A DNA stretch of 64,000 nucleotides from NCBI RefSeq assembly GCF_048564905.1, contig NC_133006.1:23218001-23282000 (forward strand), written 5' to 3'. The position numbers and the translations under genes are program-made. Of the stretch, positions 22,901 through 30,544 are shown one piece after another. Source of the DNA: Vicugna pacos (lineage: Eukaryota; Chordata; Mammalia; Artiodactyla; Camelidae). Below the pieces are notes generated by a model. The model worked only from the letters and a program-made list of their open reading frames with translations. It did no database searches and had not been told where the DNA came from. Numbering within the stretch: position 1 is the first letter of the stretch; the number at the start of each line of letters is the position of its first letter.

Positions 22901-25350
22901 GTTTTTTCTTTTTTCAAAATTGTAGAATAGATAAACAAGATTACACTGTATAGCACAGGGAAATATACACAAAATGTTATGATAAATCACAGAGAAAAAA
23001 ATGACAATGAATGTGTATATGTCCATGAATGACTGAAAAATTGTGCTGAACCCTGGAATTTGACACAACATTGTAAAATGATTATAAATCAAAAAATGTT
23101 AAAAAAAACAATAATTATTACTGTTCTTTCATCTTTATTTTAATCCACTTAATTATTAATTCAATAATTTCTTCTTCCATTAAGTCTTGATACATGTATT
23201 TTTCACTCTCTCTAATAGATTTCATTGATAAAATATCTCTAAAGTCTATCGCTAATTTCTAAGATAATCCTACATTATCTTTGGTATCCCATTACAAGAA
23301 TTATTAAATTCTCATGTTTCTACATATCGATTATAATCTTCAAATTGTAGTGAAGTTGTCAAATGGAATTAACTTTAGCAACTTTATTGCTTTTGAAACG
23401 GACATTACTTACCAACTTTTAGACATAAATATTGGCAAATGTATGGCATTACTTGCATTTTCTTTATGATGTTAAGAAACCTGTATATATATATTTTTTT
23501 TTTTTCACACACATAATTGTGTCTTTCCTCTTAGATAGGAGGAAGGCTCAATTCAAGTCTGGTGAGTAAAATCTATCTCTCAGAATTCTTCATTCTGTCT
23601 CTCCTCGCAGTCTGCCCCTATAGCAGTGGTTCAGGATGCAGAAATATAAGAAACATATTTATAATAGGCAAATCAGCATTGGAAGCATTAACTTTATAAA
23701 TTCCAGTACTTTCAATAAATTCTCTCTGAAGTGCAAACCACTGGTGATTCCACATGTTCTTCCTCCTTCCTCCTTCCTTCCTTCATTTTATGGTCCTTCC
23801 TTTATTTTATGGTCCTTCCTTTCTGCTCCTCCTCCCAACCCCCACCTTTCTGTTGTCCTACATTTCTATCTGTCCTCCACCTGATCATTTCTATATGCTT
23901 GAAAAAATGGAATATGAAAATATAGGATAGAAAGAGGAAGTCCAAAGAATTCACAAGAAATGTGACAAACGGTGAAATGGAAAATACAAGAGAAAATATG
24001 GAAGGAAAAAAAAGGTAAATGGTTTCCAATTTTGTTCTTTTGCAGCTTGGAGGGAATCAAAATTGTATCCTGGTGAGTAATATGAACTCTGATGAAGAAT
24101 GTCATATTATGAGAGATATTTTAAATGAACATCTACCGTATACAAATCAATATGCTGATAATCAAAGAAACTCCAAGTATTCATTTCATGAATTCAGTAG
24201 ATTACTCACTATTTTAACAATGTATTTGAAACATTAAATCTTAATAGTTTTATTATCTTTAATTACATCTAACATTGCATTTTGAGTTTAGGTAAAATGC
24301 TTATTGTCTGCTAAAATCTGAGGAAACTAAAGTGAAAAATAAGTTATTTGGTCAGACTCACCATGTCCCCTATTTCCTCTCAAACATCCTAAATAGATTA
24401 TAAATATTAATGTTGGTGAGGAGAGCATAGGGATGGGGCAAGTCTTCAAGTCAGACATAATTTCACCTCTTGTAAATAGAGGTTCAAGTATATAAAAGAG
24501 TATTTTCTTCAATTGCTGTTATTCTTGAATTATTCCTAAGGAACTTATTAGCATAGTATTCTGGACAGATAGGCTGCTTTAGCTGTCAGATAGTGACTTC
24601 TCATGTTCATTTGTTCCTTGCAGATTGGAGGAAAGAAGAGTTCCAGACTGGTGAGTCTATGGTGGTGCAAGAGAGACCCTGCTCCATGTAGGGTAGTGCC
24701 AGGGGAAGACGGATGGAGATGAACTGGATCCACCCAGGGCCAGAGACACCCTCACAGAATGGGGACACTCTGGTCCAGGGCTACTGAGACCCTTCCTAGA
24801 AATGTGATGGTCACATTTCTTTGCAGTAAATATAACTCTGGATGCAGACACTGCCCATCCTGCCCTCCTCCTGTCTGAAGAGGGGAGAAGAGTAACCTGG
24901 CAAGAAAGGCAGCAAGATCTACCCAACTCCACAGAGAGATTCCATTCTTTTCCTTGTGTGCTTGGTAACCTGCATATCAGCAAAGGGAGATACTTCTGGG
25001 AAGTAAAGGTTGAGAACACACATTCCTGGGACCTGGGGATTTGTAGGAATAATGTTGAAAGGGCTGGGAAGGTCAGAATGTCACCAAAGAATGGTTTCTG
25101 GGCCATCAGGCTCTATGAGGGGGAGTACTTGGCCCTCACATCCCCAGAAGCTCTTCTTACTCTAAAAGAAAAACCCCTTGGTGTGGGGATATTCTTGGAT
25201 TATGAGGGTGGAGATGTATCATTCTATAACATGACAGATGGATCCCACATTTTCACCTTTTCCCAGAACGTATTCCATCATGTCCTAAGACCATTTTTCA
25301 GACTTTGGTCCTCTGACTCAGGCCCCTTGACCATTGTCCAGGTGGAGTAG
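1461..25350 (+). CDS. Gene 1: butyrophilin-like gene, 3' part (heptad microexon array plus B30.2)
   Basis: This is a spliced host gene running left to right. The supported coding parts are 13 short exons and a terminal B30.2 exon, listed separately. Every exon starts in phase 1 and ends in phase 1, so joining them in order keeps one open frame through to the B30.2 domain. By family knowledge, BTN/BTNL proteins are type I membrane proteins with IgV-IgC ectodomains, a transmembrane segment, a coiled-coil juxtamembrane stretch made of 21/27-bp exons, and a cytosolic B30.2 domain. They act in regulation of T cells, notably gamma-delta T cells. The leader, Ig and transmembrane exons are not in the window and would lie left of position 1. 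The number of heptad exons is large for the family. I cannot tell the ortholog. It may be a functional gene or a decaying family member; the intact 3' end favours function. Confidence 0.72.
2791..2806 (+). pseudogene. Decayed class-Y microexon
   Basis: This aligns with the intact class-Y exon at 50761-50781: shared 'GTGAA', 'GAAAAG' and the downstream 'TATTTCACTGTGTAC'. The position of the GC donor reads TC instead, so it should not splice. Confidence 0.5.
3756..3815 (+). CDS. Enlarged microexon 2 (60 bp)
   Basis: The acceptor is T-rich and ends in AAAG; the donor is GTAAGT, a strong match. The 60 bp stay open in phase 1 and would give a hydrophilic stretch beginning E-S-E-G-R-D and containing D-K-Y-P-K-N. 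The sister exon at 8818 is 18 bp. The extra length looks like a local duplication: 'AAGTATCCTAAAAATTCTG' inside the exon resembles 'AAGTATTCTAAAAACTG' just after its donor. The old donor appears to be mutated and the exon extended to the duplicated one. It could instead be an unused relic. Confidence 0.45.
5204..5362 (+). mobile_element. L1 3'-end insertion with target-site duplication, inside a class-Y exon
   Basis: A roughly 140-bp L1 3' tail ends 'CTATAACTCAATAAAATAAA' plus poly(A). It is flanked by the direct repeat AGTAACTGT at 5204-5212 and 5354-5362. Comparison with the sister unit at 9701-9730 shows that the target was the class-Y exon itself (CAG-TAACTG...GAAAG-CAAATC). The insertion therefore disrupted that exon in this unit. 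Confidence 0.75.
5783..5846 (+). repeat. 32-bp tandem duplication in intron
   Basis: There are two exact copies of a 32-bp unit starting AGGCATGTGTTG, at 5783-5814 and 5815-5846. The sister unit near 10140 has one copy, so this is a recent local slip. Confidence 0.9.
6397..6417 (+). CDS. Heptad microexon 3 (class X), DVSGKPI
   Basis: This 21-bp exon has acceptor TTTTTCAG and donor GTAACA. It reads D-V-S-G-K-P-I in the shared frame. The Gly and Pro make it a poor coiled-coil heptad, so either the helix breaks here or the exon is drifting. It ends in C rather than G, so the next codon across the junction with 8818 would be CAA (Gln), still open. Confidence 0.55.
6638..6775. repeat. Pyrimidine-rich simple repeat (TTCC/CTCT)
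   Basis: This is a run of CCTTCCTTCC passing into TCTCTCTC on the + strand, within the intron. The apparent reading frames here on both strands are low complexity and not genes. Confidence 0.85.
7859..7876 (+). pseudogene. Decayed class-Y microexon
   Basis: This is the homologue of 2791-2806 in the next unit, with acceptor GGTTAG and text GTGTAGAGGAAAGAAG. The donor position reads CATGTC or a weak GCATGT. The frame would meet TAG, so it is probably not used. Confidence 0.45.
8818..8835 (+). CDS. Microexon 4 (18 bp), IQERS
   Basis: The acceptor is TTTTTCTATAG and the donor is GTACTT, which is weaker than its sisters. The 18 bp read (E/Q)-I-Q-E-R-S in frame, one residue shorter than a heptad. 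A GU-rich tract (8676-8703) ends about 115 bp upstream. Confidence 0.5.
8902..9060 (+). mobile_element. Camelid-type tRNA-derived SINE (Vic-1-like)
   Basis: The body 'GGGAGGGTACAGGTCAAGTG' leads into TGCATGCTTAGCATGCAC, then a B-box-like GGCTTCAATTCTG, AGTACCTCCTCTGAAAATAAA and a C/A-rich tail. This matches the camelid tRNA-SINE consensus I remember. Near-identical 12-bp flanks, AAGTTGTTTATC (8890) and AAATTGTTTATC (9061), are the target-site duplication. This is the best single clue to the host lineage. Confidence 0.8.
9706..9724 (+). pseudogene. Decayed class-Y microexon with retained GC donor
   Basis: The acceptor CTTGATCAG is followed by 19 bp (TAAGTGAGAGG...GAAAAG) and a GCAAAT donor. 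It is two bases shorter than the intact 21-bp class-Y exons, so it would break the frame. The GC donor class is still recognisable. Confidence 0.5.
10508..10556 (+). repeat. (GT)n tract upstream of microexon 5
   Basis: This is a long, nearly pure GT run ending about 160 bp before the class-X exon at 10716. Confidence 0.9.
10716..10736 (+). CDS. Heptad microexon 5 (class X), DAHGKTF
   Basis: This 21-bp exon has acceptor TTTTTCAG and donor GTAAAT. It reads D-A-H-G-K-T-F in the shared frame. The splice sites are strong, but the heptad is weak (Gly, no Leu). Confidence 0.55.
10919..10982. repeat. (TTC)n and poly(T) run
   Basis: TTCTTCTTC passes into more than 30 T residues. It is a low-complexity intron tract or the antisense poly(A) of an old insertion. 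The open frames across it are artefacts of composition. Confidence 0.9.
12118..12134 (+). pseudogene. Decayed class-Y microexon
   Basis: The text TAAATGTGAAGAAAAAG aligns with the class-Y exons of the other units. The acceptor reads AACAA instead of CAG, and the following ATAAGT is not a GT donor at the expected place. Confidence 0.4.
13085..13105 (+). pseudogene. Class-X microexon with lost donor
   Basis: The acceptor TTTTCAG is good and the 21 bp would read E-E-F-Q-K-K-I. The donor position reads CATGAA where the sisters have GTAAAT. A second class-X copy only 423 bp downstream (13508) keeps its donor, so this one looks like the dead member of a local duplication. Confidence 0.6.
13508..13528 (+). 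CDS. Heptad microexon 6 (class X), DDLQEKT
   Basis: This 21-bp exon has acceptor TTTTCAG and donor GTAAAT. It reads D-D-L-Q-E-K-T, a classic butyrophilin-type heptad with core Leu and flanking acidic/basic residues. A GU-rich tract ends about 116 bp upstream. Confidence 0.7.
14897..14917 (+). CDS. Heptad microexon 7 (class Y, GC donor), AKSEQKK
   Basis: This 21-bp exon has acceptor TTTATCTTTCAG and the non-canonical but well-matched donor GCAAGT after AAG. It reads A-K-S-E-Q-K-K in the shared frame. It is the only intact class-Y exon of gene 1. The same exon type with the same GC donor is intact twice in gene 2 (50761, 61117), which argues that the GC donor is functional and inherited. Confidence 0.65.
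15025..15880 (-). mobile_element. Probable solo LTR of an endogenous retrovirus
   Basis: This unique block interrupts the intron unit. On the minus strand it contains GGCAAAGGAATAAAGCTGCC, the look of an LTR poly(A)-signal region. The text resembles artiodactyl ERV LTRs I remember, but I cannot name the family. Only an LTR-sized piece is present. It is a fossil and broken; moderate divergence is expected for an insertion fixed in the family. The boundaries are approximate. Confidence 0.45.
15975..16335 (-). mobile_element. L1 3' end (antisense)
   Basis: On the + strand this begins TTTATTGAGTTATAGTCATT and goes on through CCTGTGCTACACAGTACAAT and TCCCCCTGGCAACCACAAG. That is the reverse complement of the young L1 3' UTR shared with the other tails in this window. 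Confidence 0.8.
17138..17158 (+). CDS. Heptad microexon 8 (class X), DELQKRV
   Basis: This 21-bp exon has acceptor TTTTACAG and donor GTAAAT. It reads D-E-L-Q-K-R-V, a good coiled-coil heptad. A GU-rich tract (16948-16978) ends about 160 bp upstream. Confidence 0.7.
18463..18480 (+). pseudogene. Class-X microexon with lost acceptor
   Basis: The 18 bp would read D-D-L-E-K-M and the donor GTAAAT is intact. The acceptor reads TTTTTCTG instead of TTTTTCAG, so it should be skipped. Skipping does not shift the frame. Confidence 0.6.
19651..19671 (+). CDS. Heptad microexon 9 (class X), EELQNKA
   Basis: This 21-bp exon has acceptor TTATTCAG and donor GTAAAT preceded by A, not G. It reads E-E-L-Q-N-K-A. 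The junction codon with the exon at 22306 would be AAA (Lys), so the frame stays open. A GU-rich tract ends about 113 bp upstream. Confidence 0.65.
20640..22085 (-). mobile_element. Probable ERV fragment: LTR-like part plus adjoining internal-like sequence
   Basis: This is a unit-foreign block in the intron between 19671 and 22306. On the minus strand 22085-21600 looks like an LTR, with the poly(A) region CCCAGAATAAAGCATACTC. It is followed by sequence with GGCGCCCAGAG that could be a leader region, and then unclassified sequence down to about 20640. The family is not determined and the element is broken. The alternative is another interspersed repeat. Confidence 0.35.
22306..22323 (+). CDS. 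Microexon 10 (18 bp), ELQEEI
   Basis: The acceptor is TTTTTCAG and the donor is GTAAAT. The 18 bp read (E/K)-L-Q-E-E-I. It corresponds to the 21-bp exon ELLQDEN of gene 2 (52304): the flanks TTTGATATTTACATGAGT / TTGCCATTTACTTGAGT match, with one codon fewer here. Confidence 0.68.
22918..23112 (+). mobile_element. L1 3' end (sense)
   Basis: The text runs ACTGTATAGCACAGGGAAAT, then TGACTGAAAAATTGTGCTGA and ACACAACATTGTAAAATGAT, and ends in an A-rich tail. It is the same L1 3' UTR lineage as at 5213, in sense orientation within the intron. Confidence 0.8.
23535..23561 (+). CDS. 27-bp exon 11, DRRKAQFKS
   Basis: The acceptor is TTCCTCTTAG and the donor is GTGAGT (consensus). It reads D-R-R-K-A-Q-F-K-S. 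This is the first of three 27-bp exons of the type that in BTN genes links the heptads to B30.2 with a (D)WRK..F motif. Here Arg replaces the usual Trp. Confidence 0.72.
24046..24072 (+). CDS. 27-bp exon 12, AWRESKLYP
   Basis: The acceptor is TTCTTTTGCAG and the donor is GTGAGT. It reads A-W-R-E-S-K-L-Y-P. It is the second member of the 27-bp triplet and keeps the W-R pair. Confidence 0.75.
24624..24650 (+). CDS. 27-bp exon 13, DWRKEEFQT
   Basis: The acceptor is TTCCTTGCAG and the donor is GTGAGT. It reads D-W-R-K-E-E-F-Q-T, the standard butyrophilin linker sequence directly before B30.2. Only 176 bp of intron separate it from the B30.2 exon. Confidence 0.82.
24827..25350 (+). CDS. B30.2 (PRY-SPRY) terminal exon of butyrophilin-like gene 1
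   Basis: The acceptor is TTTCTTTGCAG, entry is in phase 1 (junction codon GTA), and 174 residues run to TAG at 25348-25350. PRY begins with VNITLDADTAHPALLLSEEG, followed by CVLG. SPRY shows WEVKVEN, SWDLGICRNNVER, NGFWAI, VGIFLDYEGGDVSFYN and LRPFFRLW. These are the canonical order and spacing of butyrophilin B30.2 domains. The frame is uninterrupted. The protein stops about 10 residues after the last SPRY strand, so it lacks the longer C-terminal tail of BTN1A1-type proteins. B30.2 in this family faces the cytosol and binds intracellular ligands or partners. Codon-like conservation makes this the most secure coding feature of the window. The paralog identity is not resolved. Confidence 0.93.
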
Positions 25351-25860
25351 AACATGCTGATGTAATCCATATGCCTACTCTTCCACGAATAATGACTTTC
25401 GTTTCCAAATATGATCACAATTCTCCCCGCTAGTCACAGATTGATTATTCTCAGGATGAAGCTCTAAGACACAGACTCATGGCTGCCCCTCATATCAATT
25501 CTCCCTTCTTCTTAATTTATGTTATTCTCTTATTACTATGCCTTGTGACAGCCTAGTACAAAGATTAGATTTCGTAGCCTTACCTGCAGAATGTGACTAA
25601 ATCATAGTCAGTGCTTTATAAACTGAACTATTCAGTATGATTTCTGGGATGTGTCTTTAAAGGAAACTTGTGTGCTTTTCTTATTTTCTCTAATTGTTCT
25701 GATGGTTGGAATGTAGCATGATGGATGGAACTCTAAAGAACACCTCTGATCATGTAATATGACACAGATGGAAAAGAAAATGGAATGAGCTTGGGTTTGT
25801 GACAACTTTATGGAACTACTCAATTCTTTTCAATAAGAAATAAACTATTATATCTTTAAG
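25351..25860 (+). promoter_or_regulatory. 3' UTR and poly(A) signal of gene 1
   Basis: About 490 bp of non-repetitive sequence follows the stop. A canonical AATAAA lies at 25839-25844 with U-rich text downstream (GTTGTTTTTTTTCTC near 25872), the expected layout of a cleavage site near 25860. No other gene signal is seen here. Confidence 0.55.
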
Positions 25861-26887
25861 ACATTTATATGTTGTTTTTTTTCTCAGTTGTGATTGAATC
25901 CAGTACTAACTCATGCACCCTCCCTTTAAGGATGGTAGCAGATGACAATCACAGTTTAGTATGCAGATGACAATCACAGTTGAGTATTCAGATGAAACTG
26001 GAGGTGTAAAGCCCTGTACGTCCTTGCTTAGCTACTCCAATGTGTCAGGCTCATGAGGGCCTTTCAATTTCTCCTGAATCACCGATTCCTTCTGACTTTT
26101 TCCTACCCTTTCCTTTATAGGTACCACAGTTAATAATTTTAAGTATTATCTTACTACTGTGTAAAACTCCCTGGCCTCATTGTCCTTATTTTACATCTGC
26201 TTGGCAAAACCCCAAATATGGATGAATCTAATTATCCCTTTACATGCTATACAGATCCACATATATGAGCAGATTGTTGCTCTATACCCTGTAATCACGT
26301 ATCACAGCTTGGATATCAGCACTATCAAGTAATCTTCCCATGCTTCTCCAGCAATCTGCATTTCCTTGTTATTGTACTGTCAATTTCATTAGCAATTCTA
26401 TTTTTGTTAAACTTCCAAATCTACTCCCACCTTACTCTAAATATATAACTGTGTTCCCACTTTGAAAAATAATATTAATAATAATAATTGGAATCAATCA
26501 GAAGAGAATTGTCTCATCTTTGTAGTAACAAATATAACAAATCTACCTAAAGCTCTACCTCTCCAATACTCCTCCCTGAGTTTTATATTAGAGTATCCTC
26601 CTTTCTGCACAGGGAACACCAACACATCTTTCTCTCCATCCATCCTGTACTGTCCTCTCTGGTACTGGGATCCATCATTTTTTTCTCTCAACTTTCTCCT
26701 AGCTTTTTCCCATGAATCTTACGTTTTTCAAAATCTTGCCCATATGAAAATCAAAACAATACAATTTTTCACCGACTCTAGATCCTCCTTTATACCCTTT
26801 GGTCTTTCACAATCAAACTTCTCAAAATAATTATCTAAAAACCCTGTTTCTATTTCTCTGATTCCCATTTCCTTCTCAATATACTCT
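25861..26887. other. Intergenic, mostly unrecognised
   Basis: No gene is seen. A 25-bp tandem duplication starting GCAGATGACAATCACAGTT lies at 25938-25962 and 25963-25987. The open frame at 26462-26830 lacks splice or family signals and is taken as chance. Confidence 0.5.
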
Positions 26888-27335
26888 ATATTATAGGTTA
26901 AATTGTATCTCCCTCACTACTTCTCCTAAATTCATATGTTGAAAGTCCTAACCTTCAGAAGGTGACTTTGTTTGGAAATAAAATCATTGCAGATATCATT
27001 AGGTAAGATGGAGTAGAGTGGGTCCCTAAAACAATAAGACTGTTGTCCTTATAAAAAAGGGAAATGTGGACATAGACATGCACACAGGGAGAATGACATT
27101 TCAGTTCAGAGCTTTGTTGCCACAGCCAAGAATGTCCAAGATTGCTGGCAAACCACTAGACACTATGAGAGAGACTTGGAACAGATTCTTCCCCAGCACC
27201 TTCAGCGGGCATAGCCCTGCCACACCTTGACATCACACTTCTTGCCTCTAGAACTACAATACAATAAATGTCTATTGTTTAAGGTACTCAGTGTGTGATA
27301 TTTTATTACTTTATAGTAGAAGACCTAGCATACCT
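26888..27335 (+). mobile_element. MLT1-type LTR (ERVL-MaLR)
   Basis: The text follows the MLT1 consensus I remember: ATTGTATCTCCC, CATATGTTGAAAGTCCTAAC, TTTGGAAATAAAATC, GTGTCCTTATAA-like, CTGGCAAACCACTAGA, ATAAATGTCTATTGTTTAAG. It appears to be a solo LTR. It is old (well diverged, of the age shared among placental mammals) and broken. Confidence 0.75.
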
Positions 27336-27539
27336 CTCTCTTTTTTGTTCTGTTTTCTTAAATACAATCTGATCACTTATTTTCTTTAAAAATAACCCAA
27401 AAGAAAAGAACTGTTACAGAAATTCCAAGGAATTTCTACATTTATATAAACTTCATGTCACAGTTGAAAACCAACAAGTTATAAAAGTGTTTTACATTGT
27501 ACAACTCTGATAAGTTTATGTAAAGTACTTAATTCTGTG

Positions 27540-27795
27540 ATAATTACGTCTTGCATTTTAGTGTTCACAATTTCACATATTTTATACCTGTTGTTTCATG
27601 TTAAAGTTAAGGATATATCTTATAAATGTTTTGTTCCTATTTTATAGATGAGTAAATTAAGGCTTTGATTATTTAAATTAAATTATCTGACTTACTTGTC
27701 CAAAATCACATATTTTACTAGATGCCAGAACTGGAATTGGAGCCTCAGCCTTCTAACTCCCCAAATACAAGGCAATGTCTACTACCAAATTAAAC
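27540..27795 (-). mobile_element. MIR SINE (antisense)
   Basis: The CORE-type text ATTTTATAGATGAGTAAATT, then TGTCCAAAATCACATA and GCCAGAACTGGAATTGGAGC, is the reverse complement of the MIR consensus. It is diverged, as expected for this ancient family. Confidence 0.7.
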
Positions 27796-29160
27796 TCACT
27801 CTTTCCTTATTTACAGTGACCAGAGAGAGCATCCTGATACACGTACTGCATGCTGAGAACCAGTTACAGGCTTATGATTAAAAAAGCAAAATCAATAGTA
27901 GTGTTGATTCTGCTAGTGTGAAAATCAAAGACAGTTATAGTGAATGGTGGATGGGCATAAGACCTTTTAGTTTAAAGAACCCTAAGCTATTAATTCGTCA
28001 AATGTGGCTTCATAGAACATTAGTTCTGTGATAATCTTCTTGATCAAATAAAGTTTGCAAACTCTTTTCTAATGTAAGGATGATAAAATCCTGTAGGCTG
28101 TAGTATACCCTGGAAAACATTATTCTAAATTATTCCAGCCCTAAAAGCAGTGAAAAGAAATAGGAAAACAATTTATGTTAACATACAATGAGTCAGAAAT
28201 GTTAAGATATTTCTGAAAATCATGTCTAAATCTTTTGTTGTGTTACTGAAGTCCACTCACTTAAGAATAGAAATCTGCAGCATAAGAGCCATGTTTCCTT
28301 TTAGTGCTTTGAGGTTTCGTGCTATTCTTTCCAATCACTTCCTCAATCCAGTATGCCCCACATCACCAATTCCACCTAACCAGTGGTAGCATCTGCATTA
28401 GTTGAAGTAACAGAGGATTTAGTTTTAGAAGATGCCATAAAGATAACCTAATCTAGGTTCTTGAAGAATTATTTTCATGGACCAGGCTATCAAAAATCAG
28501 AAATGAACATATACTTGAATAACTTTGGTATGTGGTTCTCCACAATGGAGAAACTTAGAAGCACTCACAGTAATTTTTAATTTCATTTTTATTTTTTAAA
28601 ATTCTAAGCCCAGGCTACATTTCAATCGAATTAGAATCTTCTGAAATTTTGACTGAGGCAGCAATTTTTTTTTGTTTCTGTTTTTGTTCTTAAATATTCC
28701 TTCAACTGATTTTATATGAAGCCAAGGTCAGTGCAAATACTGCTTTAAGGGGTGAAGGCAGTTTCTAATTCTACTCTGATAACATTTACTCTGGATTCTA
28801 AACAAACTTGCCAGTTTTACAGATAAGCTTAGAGGATCTGAGGGCTTCAAGGTCACTTTGGTTGGTGCTATCTCAGGGGCACGATTCCTTCAGGTCTTCA
28901 GACTTCCACTTCAAGGTGTTTTAGTGTTGTGGTGGTGGTGGTGGTGGTGGTGCAACACTGATTGTATAAAAAAAGAGCAAACCTACCCAACAATCTGCCT
29001 CAAAATTAGGAGATTCCTAGGACCTATAGCTTTTGCCTAGTCATCTGACACATGCCTTCAATTTTTCTGGGTTTCTGGGTTCTTATTGCTTCTTTGTATT
29101 TATAGCAATCTATTTAGTCTTCCTTGATTCTTGTTCATAGTACTCCTACTTTTATCTTTC
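27796..29160. other. Intergenic, no gene seen
   Basis: No coding or splice pattern is recognised. A (GGT)n run lies at 28931-28952. Parts may be old unrecognisable repeats. Confidence 0.45.
28931..28952 (+). repeat. (GGT)n microsatellite
   Basis: Seven GGT units are followed by TGCAAC. It is simple-sequence DNA in intergenic space. Confidence 0.9.
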
Positions 29161-29562
29161 TGTGATGGTAGTTTTGTGAGTTAACTTGGCTAGGCTATAA
29201 TAACCAGTTCTTGAATCAAATACTAATCTAGGGTGTTGCTATAATGGTATTTTGTTGAAGAGGTAACATATACAATCAATTGACTTTAAGTAAAGGAGAT
29301 TATCCTCAGTGATGTAGGTAGTTTTATCCTATTAGTTTAGGTCCTTAAGAACAAAACCGATTTACCTTAGGGAAATTCTGCCATAAGGCTACAATATTAG
29401 CCTGAGTTTCTAGCCTGCCAAGGCCTGCCCTGCCCTGTGGATTTCACACTTGATAACCCCCATAGTAAGTGAGCCAGTTTCTTTCTCTCTCTCTCTCTTC
29501 CTCTCTCTCTCTCTCTGTCTCTCTCCTGATTCTATTTCTGGGGTGTACCCTGACTGATACAT
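29161..29562 (+). mobile_element. MLT2-type LTR (ERVL)
   Basis: It starts TGTGATGGTAG...GTTAACTTGGCTAGGC and ends CCCTGACTGATACA, with GACTTTAAGTAAAGGAGATT inside and a (CT)n run near 29482-29525. The order and ends fit MLT2 LTRs as I remember them. It is an old solo LTR, broken. Confidence 0.6.
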
Positions 29563-29940
29563 CCTTTGAATACCCTCTAACACTTTTCCTTGCTTTAAGG
29601 CTTCATCCCTTTTCTGAACTGTTCCTCTTACTTGGACCTCCAGGATCTGTGCTCTTGGTTTCAGACTGTCATTGATTTTTAACTCCTTATCTTGATATGT
29701 CTCATAATAATTTGTATATTTTGACTGAGAATGCTTACCTGGTTCTGATTCCCCAGCTGCACCTTAAGATGCTGCTTTCTGGTACTTTCCAAGATGTACC
29801 TTGATTCTATGCCATCTTTTCTTTTTTTTTACCACAGTTACCCTAACCCTCGCACTATATATTTACTCTATGATTGTTTCCCAATCTGCCAGCACTTTCT
29901 TCTTCCACCCTCTTAACCTATCCACTTTTCAACTCCAAGA

Positions 29941-29947
29941 ACACACA

Positions 29948-29982
<35 letters not shown>

Positions 29983-29994
29983 CACACACACAAA
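29941..29994. repeat. (CA)n microsatellite
   Basis: This is a long ACACAC run with small interruptions in intergenic DNA. Confidence 0.9.
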
Positions 29995-30544
29995 ACACTA
30001 GGAGAATGAAGTCAGAAGGCCTCTGATAAAAATAAAGTCATGTCTCTGTCACTTACAAGTTAGTTAACTCTTGACATCAAATTCTTCATTTTTAAGGTAA
30101 TCTCGGATTATATCGAAATTAAATTTTGAATATTAAAAGAGAAATATTGTAGTCTCTCATGCACTGAGGTGAGGAAACCTCAGAGAATCTACCTGGGGCA
30201 AGGACAGGTAGTTGCAGTAGAGATGCTGCATTGTCTAGTCTCTATCATATTTTCTGCACAGCAATTTCCCCAACTGAGCCCTAAATCTCAACCACTTTTG
30301 AAACTTATTCCTAACAGTTCCCCTGAGCATTGTACCTATTTCCACAATTTTTTGTTGATGAAATTCAAAATATAATAATACAGTGATTTTGTATGTTTGG
30401 GGGTGTCAGGGCACGAGTAATACAAGTCTACTAATAAGAATCAAACTCTTTTTTTCCCTCAGGGTTGGGGATAACATTTGTTTAATTGAAGTTCAACATT
30501 ATTGTTTCCTGTCTCCAAATGTATAACAAATGTTCATCTGTGTT

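Noticed and set aside
24657-25106. 149-codon minus-strand frame opposite the B30.2 exon
   Set aside because: A shadow of the strongly supported plus-strand B30.2 frame.
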